A stretch of DNA of 64,000 nucleotides from Polaromonas sp. (lineage in GTDB: Bacteria > Pseudomonadota > Gammaproteobacteria > Burkholderiales > Burkholderiaceae_C). The position numbers and the translations under genes were made by a program. Shown here piece by piece: positions 40,164 to 49,054 of the stretch. Numbering within the stretch: position 1 is the first letter of the stretch; the number at the start of each line of letters is the position of its first letter. Under the pieces are notes generated by a model that had not been told where the DNA came from, made no database searches, and saw only the letters and a list, made by a program, of their open reading frames with translations. The DNA lies in NCBI GenBank assembly GCA_030683705.1, contig JAUXPP010000129.1, positions 1 to 64,000 of the forward strand. The letters are read 5' to 3'.

Positions 40164-41465
40164 ATGATGGGCATGTTCAGCTGGACGGAAAAAAGCAGCG
40201 CAGTGCTGTCGCAAGGTGGCGTGATTGCGCCCGACGAACGCCTGCCCTGGCCGCAGACCGCGGTCATGGGTGTGCAGCACGTGATCGCGATGTTCGGCGC
40301 AACGGTGCTCGCGCCCATCCTGATGGGTTTCGATCCCAACATCGCCATCCTGATGAGTGGCATCGGCACCCTGATCTTTTTTGTGGTGACCGGCGGCAGG
40401 GTGCCCAGCTACCTCGGCTCCAGCTTCGCCTTCATCGGCGTGGTGATTGCCGCCACGGCCTATGCCGGCAAGGGGCCGAATGCCAACCTCGGCGTGGCGC
40501 TGGGCGGCATCATCGCCTGCGGCCTGCTCTACACCCTGATAGGCGCGATCGTGCAGATGGTGGGCACGGGCTGGATCGAGCGATTCATGCCGCCGGTGGT
40601 GACCGGCGCGGTGGTGGCCGTCATTGGCCTGAACCTGGCGGGCATCCCGGTCAAGAACATGGCGGCCAGCAACTTCGACGCCTGGATGCAGCTGGTGACC
40701 TTCGTCAGCGTCGCGCTGGTGGCGGTGATGACACGCGGCATGGTGCAGCGGCTTCTGATCCTGGTCGGCCTGATTGTCGCCACCCTGATCTACGCGCTGC
40801 TGACCAATGGCCTGGGCCTGGGCAAACCGGTGGATGTCTCGGTGATCAGCAACGCCGCCTGGTTCGGCCTGCCGGCCTTCACCGCACCGGTGTTCACCTT
40901 CAACGCCATGCTGCTGATCGCGCCAGTGGCCGTCATCCTGGTGGCGGAAAACCTGGGCCACATCAAGGCCGTGACGGCCATGACCGGCAAGAACCTGGAT
41001 GTCTACATGGGGCGCGCCTTCATCGGTGACGGCGTGGCGACCATGGTTTCGGGCGCGGCCGGCGGCACCGGCGTCACCACCTACGCCGAGAACATCGGCG
41101 TGATGGCGGCCACGCGGATCTATTCGACCGCGGTGTTTCTGGTGGCGGCGCTGATCGCCCTGCTGCTGGGTTTCAGCCCCAAGTTCGGCGCGCTGATCCA
41201 GGCGATTCCACTCCCGGTGATGGGCGGCGTGAGCATCGTGGTGTTCGGCCTGATCGCGGTAGCCGGCGCGAAGATCTGGGTCGACAACAAGGTGGATTTT
41301 TCGGACAACAAGAATTTGCTGGTGGCAGCCATCACGCTGGTACTGGGCACCGGGGATTTCCCGCTGAAGTTCGGCCAGTTCGCGCTGGGCGGCATAGGCA
41401 CCGCCACCTTCGGCGCGATCCTGCTGTACGCGCTGCTGAATCGCCGCCCGGCAACCGGGGCTTAG
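40164..41465 (+). CDS. NCS2 uracil/xanthine-type permease
   Basis: A 433-residue inner-membrane nucleobase:proton symporter of the NCS2 (UraA/XanQ) family. Motifs include the first helix MGVQHVIAMFGATVLAPILMG, the substrate-site LVAENLGHIKAVTAMTG and the family loop GTGVTTYAENIGVMAATRIYST. The GVTTYAENIG segment, with Glu and Asn, is typical of uracil permeases. The start is one of two adjacent ATGs (40164 or 40167), both after GAGGAGA. Its stop overlaps that of the converging coiled-coil gene as TTAG. Confidence 0.9.
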   Translation: MMGMFSWTEKSSAVLSQGGVIAPDERLPWPQTAVMGVQHVIAMFGATVLAPILMGFDPNIAILMSGIGTLIFFVVTGGRVPSYLGSSFAFIGVVIAATAYAGKGPNANLGVALGGIIACGLLYTLIGAIVQMVGTGWIERFMPPVVTGAVVAVIGLNLAGIPVKNMAASNFDAWMQLVTFVSVALVAVMTRGMVQRLLILVGLIVATLIYALLTNGLGLGKPVDVSVISNAAWFGLPAFTAPVFTFNAMLLIAPVAVILVAENLGHIKAVTAMTGKNLDVYMGRAFIGDGVATMVSGAAGGTGVTTYAENIGVMAATRIYSTAVFLVAALIALLLGFSPKFGALIQAIPLPVMGGVSIVVFGLIAVAGAKIWVDNKVDFSDNKNLLVAAITLVLGTGDFPLKFGQFALGGIGTATFGAILLYALLNRRPATGA

Positions 41466-41806
41466 TCTGCGGTTTCGGACTTGGTCCGGGCCAGTTCGGC
41501 CTTGGTCCGGGCCAATTCGCGTTCCAGGTCGGCGCGTTCGTCGATTTCCTGCGCCAGCACCTGGTTGACCTGGGCCAGGTCCTCGGCCGACTCATGGATC
41601 CGGGTCTCCAGCTCATCGGTCTTGCGCAGGGCCTGCGCCACCTCGCCCTCCTGAACCTCGTTGGGGAGTTCCTGCTTGAGCACGGCGTTGATCACCAGCA
41701 GCTCGTTGGCCGACTGCTCGACGGTTTCCTTGACGGCCTCGTTCTGGTCGAGCGCGCGCACCAGGGGCGTGGCTGCAGGCGTAGCGGAGGACGATGTCTG
41801 GGACAT
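41462..41806 (-). CDS. Coiled-coil protein, unknown
   Basis: A 114-residue protein with a Ser/Thr/Ala-rich N-terminus (MSQTSSSATPAATPL) and a long heptad helix: ANELLVINAVLKQELPNEV, DLAQVNQVLAQEIDERADLERELARTKAELARTKSE. The C-terminal LARTKAELARTKSE is a tandem 7-residue repeat at DNA level as well (ggccagttcggccttggtccg repeats in the + strand). No signal peptide. It probably forms a parallel dimer or scaffold. Family unknown. Confidence 0.6.
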   Translation of the reverse strand: MSQTSSSATPAATPLVRALDQNEAVKETVEQSANELLVINAVLKQELPNEVQEGEVAQALRKTDELETRIHESAEDLAQVNQVLAQEIDERADLERELARTKAELARTKSETAD

Positions 41807-41962
41807 GGTGGATGGCAAAACGATCAGGCGGGAAGGATGGGCGGAATGCCCCTCAGCGCCCGAGCTATGAATTGCTGCCAAATATAGCACCCAAAAGCCC
41901 CCGTTGCGCGCAGGGAAAGACCCGCCAGTTCCCGCGGGTTTCAGCGCTGGCGCCCGGGCGCG

Positions 41963-43246
41963 CTAGAGTTTTCCTGAACGCGCAGGTGCCGGTTTTGGCG
42001 GATCGGGATCGGGGCTGAAGATTTTGCCCAGGGTGGCGCCGATGCGGGCGCCGATGGCCGTGCCTATGCCCGGCAGCACCGCCGTACCCACCGCAGCGCC
42101 GGCGACGGCACCGGCTGGGGCCGACACCTTGACGTCCTCAAACGGGCCGGAAACCTTCAGCGGCACACCGATCACCCCATCGACCAGGTCGACGGCGAAT
42201 TCCGACTCGATCTGCCGGTTGGCAATCCGGGCCTGGCCCGATGCCGACAGCACGCCGGAGGTGGCCTTGACCCCGGTGTAAGTCACCACCATGCCCTGCG
42301 GCGTGTTTTGGGTGTCCATCTGGCCGGTGACGCTGTCCAGCGGGGTCTGACCGGCGTAGTCCCGGCCGAGGCTGCGCACCGCCTTGTCCAGGTCAAAGCG
42401 CAGCAGCGTCGCGCGGCGCATGCTGAAAAGGGTTTTGGTGTGCAGGGTCTGGGCCAGCTCACCCACCGTGTTGCCGTCAGCCAGCAGCGAGGTGTCGCCC
42501 GAGGCTTCGCCCGAGATGACGGAACGGCGGTTGAAGGCGGCCATGGCGCTGGCGACCTCCACCCCCTGGGGCTTGAGCGTGCCCTCCAGGCGCAGCCGGC
42601 CCTTGTCGCGGGTCTTGACTTCCACCTCGCCGTCGGCGGTGCCGCCGCCGATGCGGATTTGCGTGGTCCAGCGGTCTTCCTGGCCCTGCCGCGTCAGCCG
42701 GAGGTCGGTCACGGGCGACACGCCGGGCCGGCGCAAATGCGCTTCGCGCGGGCGCCAGGCCGGATCGAAGTCGACTTCGCCCTCGAACACCACCGCCATG
42801 CCGCGGCGCGAGATCCAGGTCACATCACGAAACACCAGGCGCTCGAGCAGCGTGGCGTCGGGGTTGGCCTGCGCCAGGCCCGTCCCCTTGTCGAGCGCCC
42901 GCAGCGACAGTTGCGGCAGCGCCGCGCCGTCGAGATCGGCCCGGTCGAACTGCAGCCGGCCATCGAGCAGGGCCGGCAGGCTGGGATGGACCGTCAGCTT
43001 TTTGATGGTGATGGGCGGGGTCTGGCGGGTCGCCACGTCCTGCAGCACCACGGCCGGCACCGGGAACAGGCGCCAGCCCAGGGAACCGACGGCCACCGGC
43101 ACGCCGAGCCGGGCTTGCAGTTCTGCAGAGGCTCTCGCGGCCAGTTCCTCGTCGCTGGGCAGCAACAGCAGCAGCGCCAGCCAGCCACCGACCAGCAGGG
43201 CCAGCAGCACGCCGCCGGCAACCATCCATTTGTTTCTAACCTGCAT
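41963..43246 (-). CDS. AsmA-like envelope protein
   Basis: A 427-residue protein. One N-terminal transmembrane helix (GGVLLALLVGGWLALLLLL, about 11-29) is followed by a beta-rich periplasmic region. Phrases such as GWRLFPVPAVVLQDVATRQTPPITIKKLTVHP and LEGTLKPQGVEVASAM resemble AsmA/DUF748-type proteins, which act in lipid transport between membranes. The C-terminus ends in a glycine zipper (AGAVAGAAVGTAVLPGIGTAI) and a Pro-rich tail. It is divergent from the thioesterase gene. The exact function is unknown; lipid or LPS trafficking is an inference from family. Confidence 0.75.
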   Translation of the reverse strand: MQVRNKWMVAGGVLLALLVGGWLALLLLLPSDEELAARASAELQARLGVPVAVGSLGWRLFPVPAVVLQDVATRQTPPITIKKLTVHPSLPALLDGRLQFDRADLDGAALPQLSLRALDKGTGLAQANPDATLLERLVFRDVTWISRRGMAVVFEGEVDFDPAWRPREAHLRRPGVSPVTDLRLTRQGQEDRWTTQIRIGGGTADGEVEVKTRDKGRLRLEGTLKPQGVEVASAMAAFNRRSVISGEASGDTSLLADGNTVGELAQTLHTKTLFSMRRATLLRFDLDKAVRSLGRDYAGQTPLDSVTGQMDTQNTPQGMVVTYTGVKATSGVLSASGQARIANRQIESEFAVDLVDGVIGVPLKVSGPFEDVKVSAPAGAVAGAAVGTAVLPGIGTAIGARIGATLGKIFSPDPDPPKPAPARSGKL

Positions 43247-43365
43247 GCATGTCTTTCGGTTGTCCCCAGCCCCAGCTTACCCGCAAGTCTAGGCAGCCAC
43301 CGACGTCGGCAGTGTAGGCGGCAATCTCTTTATAGTCAGGGCATTCAAGCCTTTCTGGATGTGCC

Positions 43366-43788
43366 ATGACCGTGTGGAAGAGACCGATCTCTGTCGAACT
43401 GCTGACCCTGAACAATGCCAACAGCGCAGTGACGCACCTGGGCATCGAATTTCTGGAAGTCGGCGACGACTTCATTCGCGCGCGTGTGCCGGTGGACGAG
43501 CGCACGCGCCAGCCCTACGGCCTGCTGCACGGCGGCGTGTCCGTGGTGCTGGCCGAAACCCTGGGCTCCTGCGGCGCCGCCTTTGCCGCCCCCGAAGGCC
43601 ACCGCACCGTCGGCCTGGACATCAACGCGAATCACCTCAAGGGCACGACCAGCGGCTGGGTCACCGGCATCACCCGCCCGGTGCACATCGGCCGGAGCAC
43701 CCAGGTCTGGGCGATCGAGCTCAGGAACGACGCCGGCGAGCTGACCTGTGTGTCGCGCATCACCATGGCGATGTTGCAGCCCACCTAG
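43366..43788 (+). CDS. Hotdog-fold thioesterase (YdiI/PaaI-like)
   Basis: A 140-residue acyl-CoA thioesterase. The family helix RQPYGLLHGGVSVVLAETLGS carries the HGG motif and catalytic Glu, followed by the typical DINANHLKGTTSGWV and STQVWAIELRND strands. It belongs to the YdiI/EntH-type group that hydrolyses 1,4-dihydroxy-2-naphthoyl-CoA or other aromatic/short-chain thioesters. A -10-like TTATAG is seen near 43333. It is divergent from the AsmA-like gene and is followed by repeat copy 7. Confidence 0.85.
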   Translation: MTVWKRPISVELLTLNNANSAVTHLGIEFLEVGDDFIRARVPVDERTRQPYGLLHGGVSVVLAETLGSCGAAFAAPEGHRTVGLDINANHLKGTTSGWVTGITRPVHIGRSTQVWAIELRNDAGELTCVSRITMAMLQPT

Positions 43789-43808
43789 CGCTTTTCACAA
43801 GAAAACCC

Positions 43809-43861
43809 GGCCTGCAGCCCGCGCCCCACCCACATGGGCAATCAGCTATTTTTTTGATGGC
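43809..43861 (+). repeat. Dispersed repeat family 1, copy 7 (diverged)
   Basis: A 53-bp copy with CTGCAGCCC, then CAATCAGCTATTTTTTTGATGGC. The spacing between CAGCCC and CAGCTAT is 4 nt longer than in the other copies, and the 3' arm is imperfect. It begins 20 bp after the thioesterase stop, in the sense direction. Confidence 0.6.
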
Positions 43862-43918
43862 GCCTGGCGACCACCGCACAGCCCGGAACCAAACCGCGCC
43901 AGCCCGGGTCTACCACCC

Positions 43919-44560
43919 ATGCACACTTCGCCACCACGCGCACTTCGATCGATCCAGCACCTTGCCGTGCTGGCAGGCGGGCTGCTCAGCCTGACGGCGG
44001 CCCTGGCCCAGCCCGCGCCCAGCGCCTCTTCGGCGCCCGACAGCGCGCAGGCTGTGGCTCTGCCAAAGCTGGCCAGTGCCTTGCGCCAGGGCGGCTACGT
44101 GATTTATTTTCGCCACACGGCCACAGACTTTTCCAGAACCGATGCCGGCATGCGGAACTACGCCGACTGTGACAACCAGCGCCTCTTGTCCAGCCAGGGC
44201 CGCAGCCAGGCGCGTGCCATCGGACGGCACATTGCCACGCTGAAGCTGCCGCCCGTGCAGGCGCTGGCCAGCCCGATGTGCCGCACCATGGAAACTGCCC
44301 AACTGATGCTGGGCCGCGTCACCCCCGACAACACCCTGCGCGAGGGCTCGGCAGGCGACTACCCTGGCCTGAGGCAACTGCTGGCCGGCCCGGTGCCGGC
44401 AGGCAGCAACCGCTGGCTGGTTGGACACGGCACACCGTTCCGGGCCCTGGCAGGCCCGCCGCACCTGGCCGAGGGCGAGGCCGCCATCCTCCGTCCGGAA
44501 GGAACGCAGTGGACTGTGGTTGCACGCGTGTTGCCACAGGAGTGGGCGCAGCTCAAGTAA
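43919..44560 (+). CDS. Exported histidine-phosphatase-superfamily protein
   Basis: A 213-residue protein with a signal peptide (LAVLAGGLLSLTAALA). It has the branch-2-like histidine phosphatase core, with the catalytic-box variant FRHTATD (RHT at 65-67 rather than the usual RHG), SSQGRSQARAIGRHI and the second catalytic His in LVGHGTPF. Known members are periplasmic phosphatases of the phosphoglycerate-mutase fold. The T in place of G is common in this periplasmic subgroup. The start ATG at 43919 is chosen to begin at the signal peptide. Confidence 0.82.
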   Translation: MHTSPPRALRSIQHLAVLAGGLLSLTAALAQPAPSASSAPDSAQAVALPKLASALRQGGYVIYFRHTATDFSRTDAGMRNYADCDNQRLLSSQGRSQARAIGRHIATLKLPPVQALASPMCRTMETAQLMLGRVTPDNTLREGSAGDYPGLRQLLAGPVPAGSNRWLVGHGTPFRALAGPPHLAEGEAAILRPEGTQWTVVARVLPQEWAQLK

Positions 44561-44585
44561 AAGACGAACCGGTGCGGCGGACGAT

Positions 44586-45152
44586 TCAAGTGGCCGCTGC
44601 CCGGGCCAGACGCTCGCTTTTCCAGTAGACATCGTCGCCGCCGTTCATGCGGTTGAGCACGCGCGACAACACGAACAGCAGATCACTCAGGCGGTTCAGG
44701 TACTGGCGAGGCGCTTCCTTCAGGGTTTCGGCCTTGTCGAGCGCCACCACCGCACGCTCGGCGCGGCGCGCCACCGTACGGCAGACATGCGCCAGCGCGG
44801 CGGCGCGTGAGCCGGCCGGCAGGATGAACTCGGCCAGCCGCGGCAGGCTGGCGTTATAGGTCTCCAGCGCTTCGTCGAGCACCATCACTGCCTCGGGCTT
44901 GAGCAGCTCGAAGCCCGGAATCGACAACTCGCCGCCCAGGTTGAACAGCTGGTGCTGCACCTCCACCAGCAGCTCGCGCACACCGGCCGGCATCTCTTCG
45001 CACAACAACACGCCGATGTTTGAGTTGAGCTCGTCGACATCGCCCATGGCGTGCACGCGCAGGCTGTCCTTGGAAACGCGGGTGTTGTCGCCCAGCCCGG
45101 TCGTGCCGTTGTCTCCGGTGCGGGTGGCGATTTGTGAAAGTCGGTTGGCCAT
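44586..45152 (-). CDS. Cob(I)alamin adenosyltransferase, PduO type
   Basis: A 188-residue enzyme that adds the adenosyl group to cob(I)alamin using ATP. The N-terminal ATP site ATRTGDNGTTGLGDNTRVSKD, the core VCRTVARRAERAVVAL and LNRLSDLLFVLSRVLNR match the PduO/MMAB type. The ATG at 45152 (MANRLSQIATRTG) fits the family start. No other cobalamin gene is adjacent. It converges with the histidine phosphatase and is divergent from the EF-hand gene. Confidence 0.92.
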   Translation of the reverse strand: MANRLSQIATRTGDNGTTGLGDNTRVSKDSLRVHAMGDVDELNSNIGVLLCEEMPAGVRELLVEVQHQLFNLGGELSIPGFELLKPEAVMVLDEALETYNASLPRLAEFILPAGSRAAALAHVCRTVARRAERAVVALDKAETLKEAPRQYLNRLSDLLFVLSRVLNRMNGGDDVYWKSERLARAAAT

Positions 45153-45316
45153 GGTGTGTCGGTGGTGTCGCAGTGGGCCGGCGGCCGCGTTACGTGGAGC
45201 AAGAAAATGTGTGGGTGTCGGTCCGGATGTCAGCGATGCAACGCCCTGCAAAAGTACTGGCGGGCCCACGCCCGCTGAGGTGCAATCGGCCCTCACTCAT
45301 TTCAAGGAACGACGGC

Positions 45317-45625
45317 ATGCGGCTTCAAAAACATTCTATTCCCAACTTCGAGATGCGCAGCGTGCTGCTGCTGGCGCTGCTGACGCTCGGGTCGGCCACC
45401 GCCGTGCGGGCGCAAGCTACCCCCGGCGCATCCATCCCCGCCAACCGCGCCACACCGCAGGATCTGGAAGCCGCCTTCCAGCGCGCAGACCACAACCGCG
45501 ACGGCAAGCTGAGCCGCCAGGAGGCAGAACGTTTCCCCGCCGTGGCGCAACGCTTCGAGCAAATCGACAGCAACCGCGACAGTTTCATTTCACTCGAGGA
45601 GTTCAGCCGGGCGGCGAACTCCTGA
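45317..45625 (+). CDS. Exported EF-hand calcium-binding protein
   Basis: A 102-residue protein with a signal sequence (MRSVLLLALLTLGSATAVRA within a slightly longer N-terminus) and two EF-hand loops, DHNRDGKLSRQE and DSNRDSFISLEE, each with the D-x-N-x-D pattern of 12-residue calcium loops. The ATG at 45317 has AAGGA nine bases upstream; an ATG at 45353 would start the signal peptide directly. Bacterial proteins of this layout bind calcium in the periplasm or outside the cell. Role unknown. Confidence 0.78.
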   Translation: MRLQKHSIPNFEMRSVLLLALLTLGSATAVRAQATPGASIPANRATPQDLEAAFQRADHNRDGKLSRQEAERFPAVAQRFEQIDSNRDSFISLEEFSRAANS

Positions 45626-45717
45626 GCGCGCGTTCGCAGGGTCTGCCGGCCGCGGGACCACCCCGCAGACAGGACCGGGCACACGTCGTAAACTGTACGC
45701 TGGACCCTGGAGACCCC

Positions 45718-47139
45718 ATGAACGCACCCCTGCCCCACCACCTGCTTCCCGAGATCCACCAGCGCGACACCCCCGCCGCGCTCATCGATGCGCTGAAAGC
45801 GCGTTTTGCCGAACGCTGCTCCACCGCGCTGGTGGTGCGCGAGCAGCACGGCCGCGACGAATCCTCGTTCGCAGTGCCACCACCGGCCGCGGTGGTGTTT
45901 GCCGAAAACACCACCGATGTCGCCGATGCGGTCAAGCTCGCCGGGCAGTTCCACGTGCCGGTCATTCCGTTTGGCGTGGGCACCTCGCTGGAAGGCCATT
46001 TGCTGGCGGTGCAGGGCGGCATCAGCATCGACGTGAGCCGCATGAACAAGGTGCTGTCCATCAACGCCGAGGACCTGACAGTCACGGTGCAACCGGGTGT
46101 GACGCGCAAGCAGCTCAACGAGGAAGTCAAAAGCACCGGCCTGTTTTTCCCGATCGACCCCGGCGCCGACGCCACCCTGGGCGGCATGAGCGCCACGCGC
46201 GCCAGCGGCACCAACGCCGTGCGTTACGGCACCATGCGCGAGAACGTGCTCGCGCTGGAGGTGGTGACGGCCGACGGCAGCGTGATCCGCACCGGCACGC
46301 GTGCCAAGAAGTCCTCGGCCGGTTACGACCTGACGCGCCTGATGGTCGGCAGCGAAGGCACGCTGGGTGTGATCACCGAAGTCACCGTCAAGCTCTACCC
46401 CTTGCCCGAAGCGATTTCCGCCGCGATCTGCTCCTTCCCGAGCATCGAGGCGGCGGTGCGCACCACCATCCAGGTGATCCAGCTCGGCGTGCCGATCGCG
46501 CGGGTCGAACTGATCGACAGCAACACCGTGCGCATGGTCAACGCCCACAGCAAGCTGGGCCTGCGCGAAGAGCCCATGCTGCTGATGGAGTTCCACGGCT
46601 CGCCCGCCAGCGTCAAGGAGCAGGCGGAGACGGTCCAGGAGATCGCCTCGGAATTCGGCGGCAATGCCTTCGAATGGGCCAGCACGCCGGAAGAACGCAC
46701 GCGGCTGTGGACCGCGCGGCACAACGCGTATTTCGCGGCGATCCAGTCGCGGCCGGGTTGCAAGGCGATTTCGACCGACACCTGCGTGCCGATCTCGCGC
46801 CTGGCCGATTGCCTGCTCGACTCGGTGAGCGAGGCCGATGCCAGCGGCATCCCCTACTTCCTGGTCGGCCATGTGGGCGACGGCAATTTTCACTTCGGCT
46901 ACCTGATCGACCCGGCGCTGCCGAAGGAACGCGAGGTTGCCGAAGCGCTGAACCACAAGCTGGTGCAGCGCGCGTTGGACCTCGAAGGCACCTGCACCGG
47001 TGAACACGGCGTGGGCCTGCACAAGATGGATTTCCTGGTCACCGAGGCCGGCGACGGCGCGGTCGACATGATGCGCACCATCAAGCGCGCGCTGGACCCG
47101 AAAAACATCATGAACCCGGGCAAGATCTTTACCCTGTAA
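45718..47139 (+). CDS. FAD-linked D-lactate/2-hydroxyacid dehydrogenase-type oxidase
   Basis: A 473-residue flavoprotein. The PCMH FAD-binding domain (about 45-225) has PVIPFGVGTSLEGHLLAV and the phosphate loop PGADATLGGMSATRASGTNAVRYG, and the C-terminal FAD-oxidase cap has VPISRLADCL, VGHVGDGNFHFGYL and GTCTGEHGVGL, the metal/substrate His-x-His and EHG of the GlcD/D-lactate dehydrogenase group. It oxidises D-lactate or 2-hydroxyglutarate-like acids and passes electrons to quinone. It directly precedes a sensor kinase, 12 bp away, so the two may share a transcript. Confidence 0.88.
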   Translation: MNAPLPHHLLPEIHQRDTPAALIDALKARFAERCSTALVVREQHGRDESSFAVPPPAAVVFAENTTDVADAVKLAGQFHVPVIPFGVGTSLEGHLLAVQGGISIDVSRMNKVLSINAEDLTVTVQPGVTRKQLNEEVKSTGLFFPIDPGADATLGGMSATRASGTNAVRYGTMRENVLALEVVTADGSVIRTGTRAKKSSAGYDLTRLMVGSEGTLGVITEVTVKLYPLPEAISAAICSFPSIEAAVRTTIQVIQLGVPIARVELIDSNTVRMVNAHSKLGLREEPMLLMEFHGSPASVKEQAETVQEIASEFGGNAFEWASTPEERTRLWTARHNAYFAAIQSRPGCKAISTDTCVPISRLADCLLDSVSEADASGIPYFLVGHVGDGNFHFGYLIDPALPKEREVAEALNHKLVQRALDLEGTCTGEHGVGLHKMDFLVTEAGDGAVDMMRTIKRALDPKNIMNPGKIFTL

Positions 47140-47151
47140 GCCGTGGCGGCG

Positions 47152-49041
47152 ATGGGAGTGCGCTGGCAAGGGCTGCTCGCGGGCCTGGCCTGGGCCGCGC
47201 TGGCGGCTGGCAGCGCCTTCGCCGCGCCTGCCCCCTGCGCCGGCACCCAGGCCGTCGCCGGGGCGGAGCGCAGTGTGTGGTCGACTGACAGCGCGCCGGC
47301 CGGCCCCGCGCCCGAACAGGTCAGCGTGCCGGACCGGCTGCCGCTGGCCCTGCGCAGCGAGCACCTGCGCATCCGCTACGACATCGATGTCAGCGCCTGC
47401 GCCCAGGTGCCGGCGGCGGCGCTGTGGGTTTTCCGGGCCGGCGCGCCCTACCGCGTGCAGGCCGGCGGGGTTCCGCTGCGGCTGCTCAGCGCCAACCAGC
47501 GCGCCCGGACCGGTCCCGGCGAAACCGCCGACATGGACAGCAGCTACAACGGCCGCATTCCGGCACTGTTTGCCCTGCCCCCAGGAACCACCAGCGTCGT
47601 CATCGAGCTGCAGACCCTGCCCTATATCGCCACCGGTCTGGTGCAGCTGGCGCTCGGGCCCACCCATGCCCTGCTGCCGCAGCACACCGACGCCGTGCGT
47701 GACGTGGTCGGTTATGCCGACGCCGCTTCGGGCGTGGTGCTGGTGCTGGGCCTGATGGCGCTGCTGCTGTGGTTGCCGCGCCGGCGCGACCTGAACCTGC
47801 TGTGGCTGGCGGCGGCCTGCGCCTTGTGGGGCATGCGCGGCCTGATTTATTACGACAACACCGTGCCCGGCCGGCCGCTGGTCTACGAGCAGCTCAACGC
47901 GGTGAACGCCCTGCTGGCCGCCGCCACCATCACCGCCGCCGTGCTGCACCTGCTGCGTTTCAGCCAGCGTTTTTACCTGTCGGTGCTGGCCGGTGTCACG
48001 CTGCTGGCGCTGATCGGCTTCGGCGCCGCGGAGCTGGCGCAGCGCGGCGCCATCGTGGCGCGCAGCGTCGCGCAGATCGCCGGCACCGGCATGATCTGCT
48101 GGCTGGGTGTGGCGATCTGGCGCCGCCGCCAGCTGCTGGCCAGGCGCCATGCCGCGGCCCTGCTGGCCTGCCTGGCCGTGCTGGTGGTCTGCGTGGTGCA
48201 CGACCTGATGGTGGTCAGCGGCGCGCTGCCACCGACCGCCAACGCCTGGGTGTTCTGGGGCTTCGTCGCGGTACTGGTGGGCTACGCGCTGATGTCCGGC
48301 GAGTATGTGGTGATGACCCTGGGCCGCGCCGAACGCAGCAACGAGGAGCTGGAGCGGCGCGTGGCCGCCAAATCAGGGGAGCTCGAGCGCAGCTACACCC
48401 AGCTGCGCAACACGGAAATCGCCAGCGCACGGGAGGCAGCGCGCGCGCAGGAACGCGAGCGCCTGCTGCGCGAGATGCACGATGGTCTGGGCGCGCAACT
48501 GATGACCGCGCTGCGCGGCGTGGAGCGCGGCGCACTGAGCCGCGAGCAGCTCGCGCAATCGTTGCAGGACGGCCTCGACGAGCTGCGCCTGCTGATGGAC
48601 AGCACCGACACCAGCCACTACCTGCCCGCGGCGCTGGCGGCCTGGCGCAACCGCTGGGACGCGCGCCTGGCCGCTGCCGGGGTACAGCTCGAGTGGCAGA
48701 TGGACGACTCGCTGGACCAGGTGAACCTGGGCAGCGAAGCCGCCCTGCACGTGATGCGTATCCTGCAGGAGGCCACCACCAACGTCGTCAAACACTCGCG
48801 CGCCAAAAGGATGACGCTGCGCGCCGGCGTGTTTCCCGGTCCGGAGGGGACGCACCGGCTGCAGATCGACATCGCTGACGATGGCGCCGGACTGGCGGGG
48901 CAAGCCGCACGCAGCGGCGCGCGCGGCCTCAAAAACATGGCGTACCGCGCCGGGCAAATCGGCGCGCAGCTGGAGGTGGTCAACCACGCCCCGCCGGCGA
49001 CCGGTTGCCTGGTGCGCCTGGTCCTGCCGATGGCGGACTGA
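47152..49041 (+). CDS. 7TM-DISM sensor histidine kinase (NarL-partner type)
   Basis: A roughly 629-residue membrane kinase. A signal peptide (LLAGLAWAALAAGSAFA) leads to a periplasmic 7TMR-DISMED-type region (about 30-190), then seven hydrophobic helices (about 190-390), a coiled coil, the H-box LREMHDGLGAQLMTAL (phospho-acceptor His443 from the ATG) and a HATPase_c domain (EATTNVVKHSRAKR, DDGAGL, GLKNMAYRA). The HDGLGAQ box is typical of NarX/DegS-type HisKA_3 kinases. An in-frame GTG lies three codons earlier. It converges on the LuxR-type regulator, a likely partner. Confidence 0.9.
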   Translation: MGVRWQGLLAGLAWAALAAGSAFAAPAPCAGTQAVAGAERSVWSTDSAPAGPAPEQVSVPDRLPLALRSEHLRIRYDIDVSACAQVPAAALWVFRAGAPYRVQAGGVPLRLLSANQRARTGPGETADMDSSYNGRIPALFALPPGTTSVVIELQTLPYIATGLVQLALGPTHALLPQHTDAVRDVVGYADAASGVVLVLGLMALLLWLPRRRDLNLLWLAAACALWGMRGLIYYDNTVPGRPLVYEQLNAVNALLAAATITAAVLHLLRFSQRFYLSVLAGVTLLALIGFGAAELAQRGAIVARSVAQIAGTGMICWLGVAIWRRRQLLARRHAAALLACLAVLVVCVVHDLMVVSGALPPTANAWVFWGFVAVLVGYALMSGEYVVMTLGRAERSNEELERRVAAKSGELERSYTQLRNTEIASAREAARAQERERLLREMHDGLGAQLMTALRGVERGALSREQLAQSLQDGLDELRLLMDSTDTSHYLPAALAAWRNRWDARLAAAGVQLEWQMDDSLDQVNLGSEAALHVMRILQEATTNVVKHSRAKRMTLRAGVFPGPEGTHRLQIDIADDGAGLAGQAARSGARGLKNMAYRAGQIGAQLEVVNHAPPATGCLVRLVLPMAD

Positions 49042-49054
49042 GGGCCGGCGCGCC

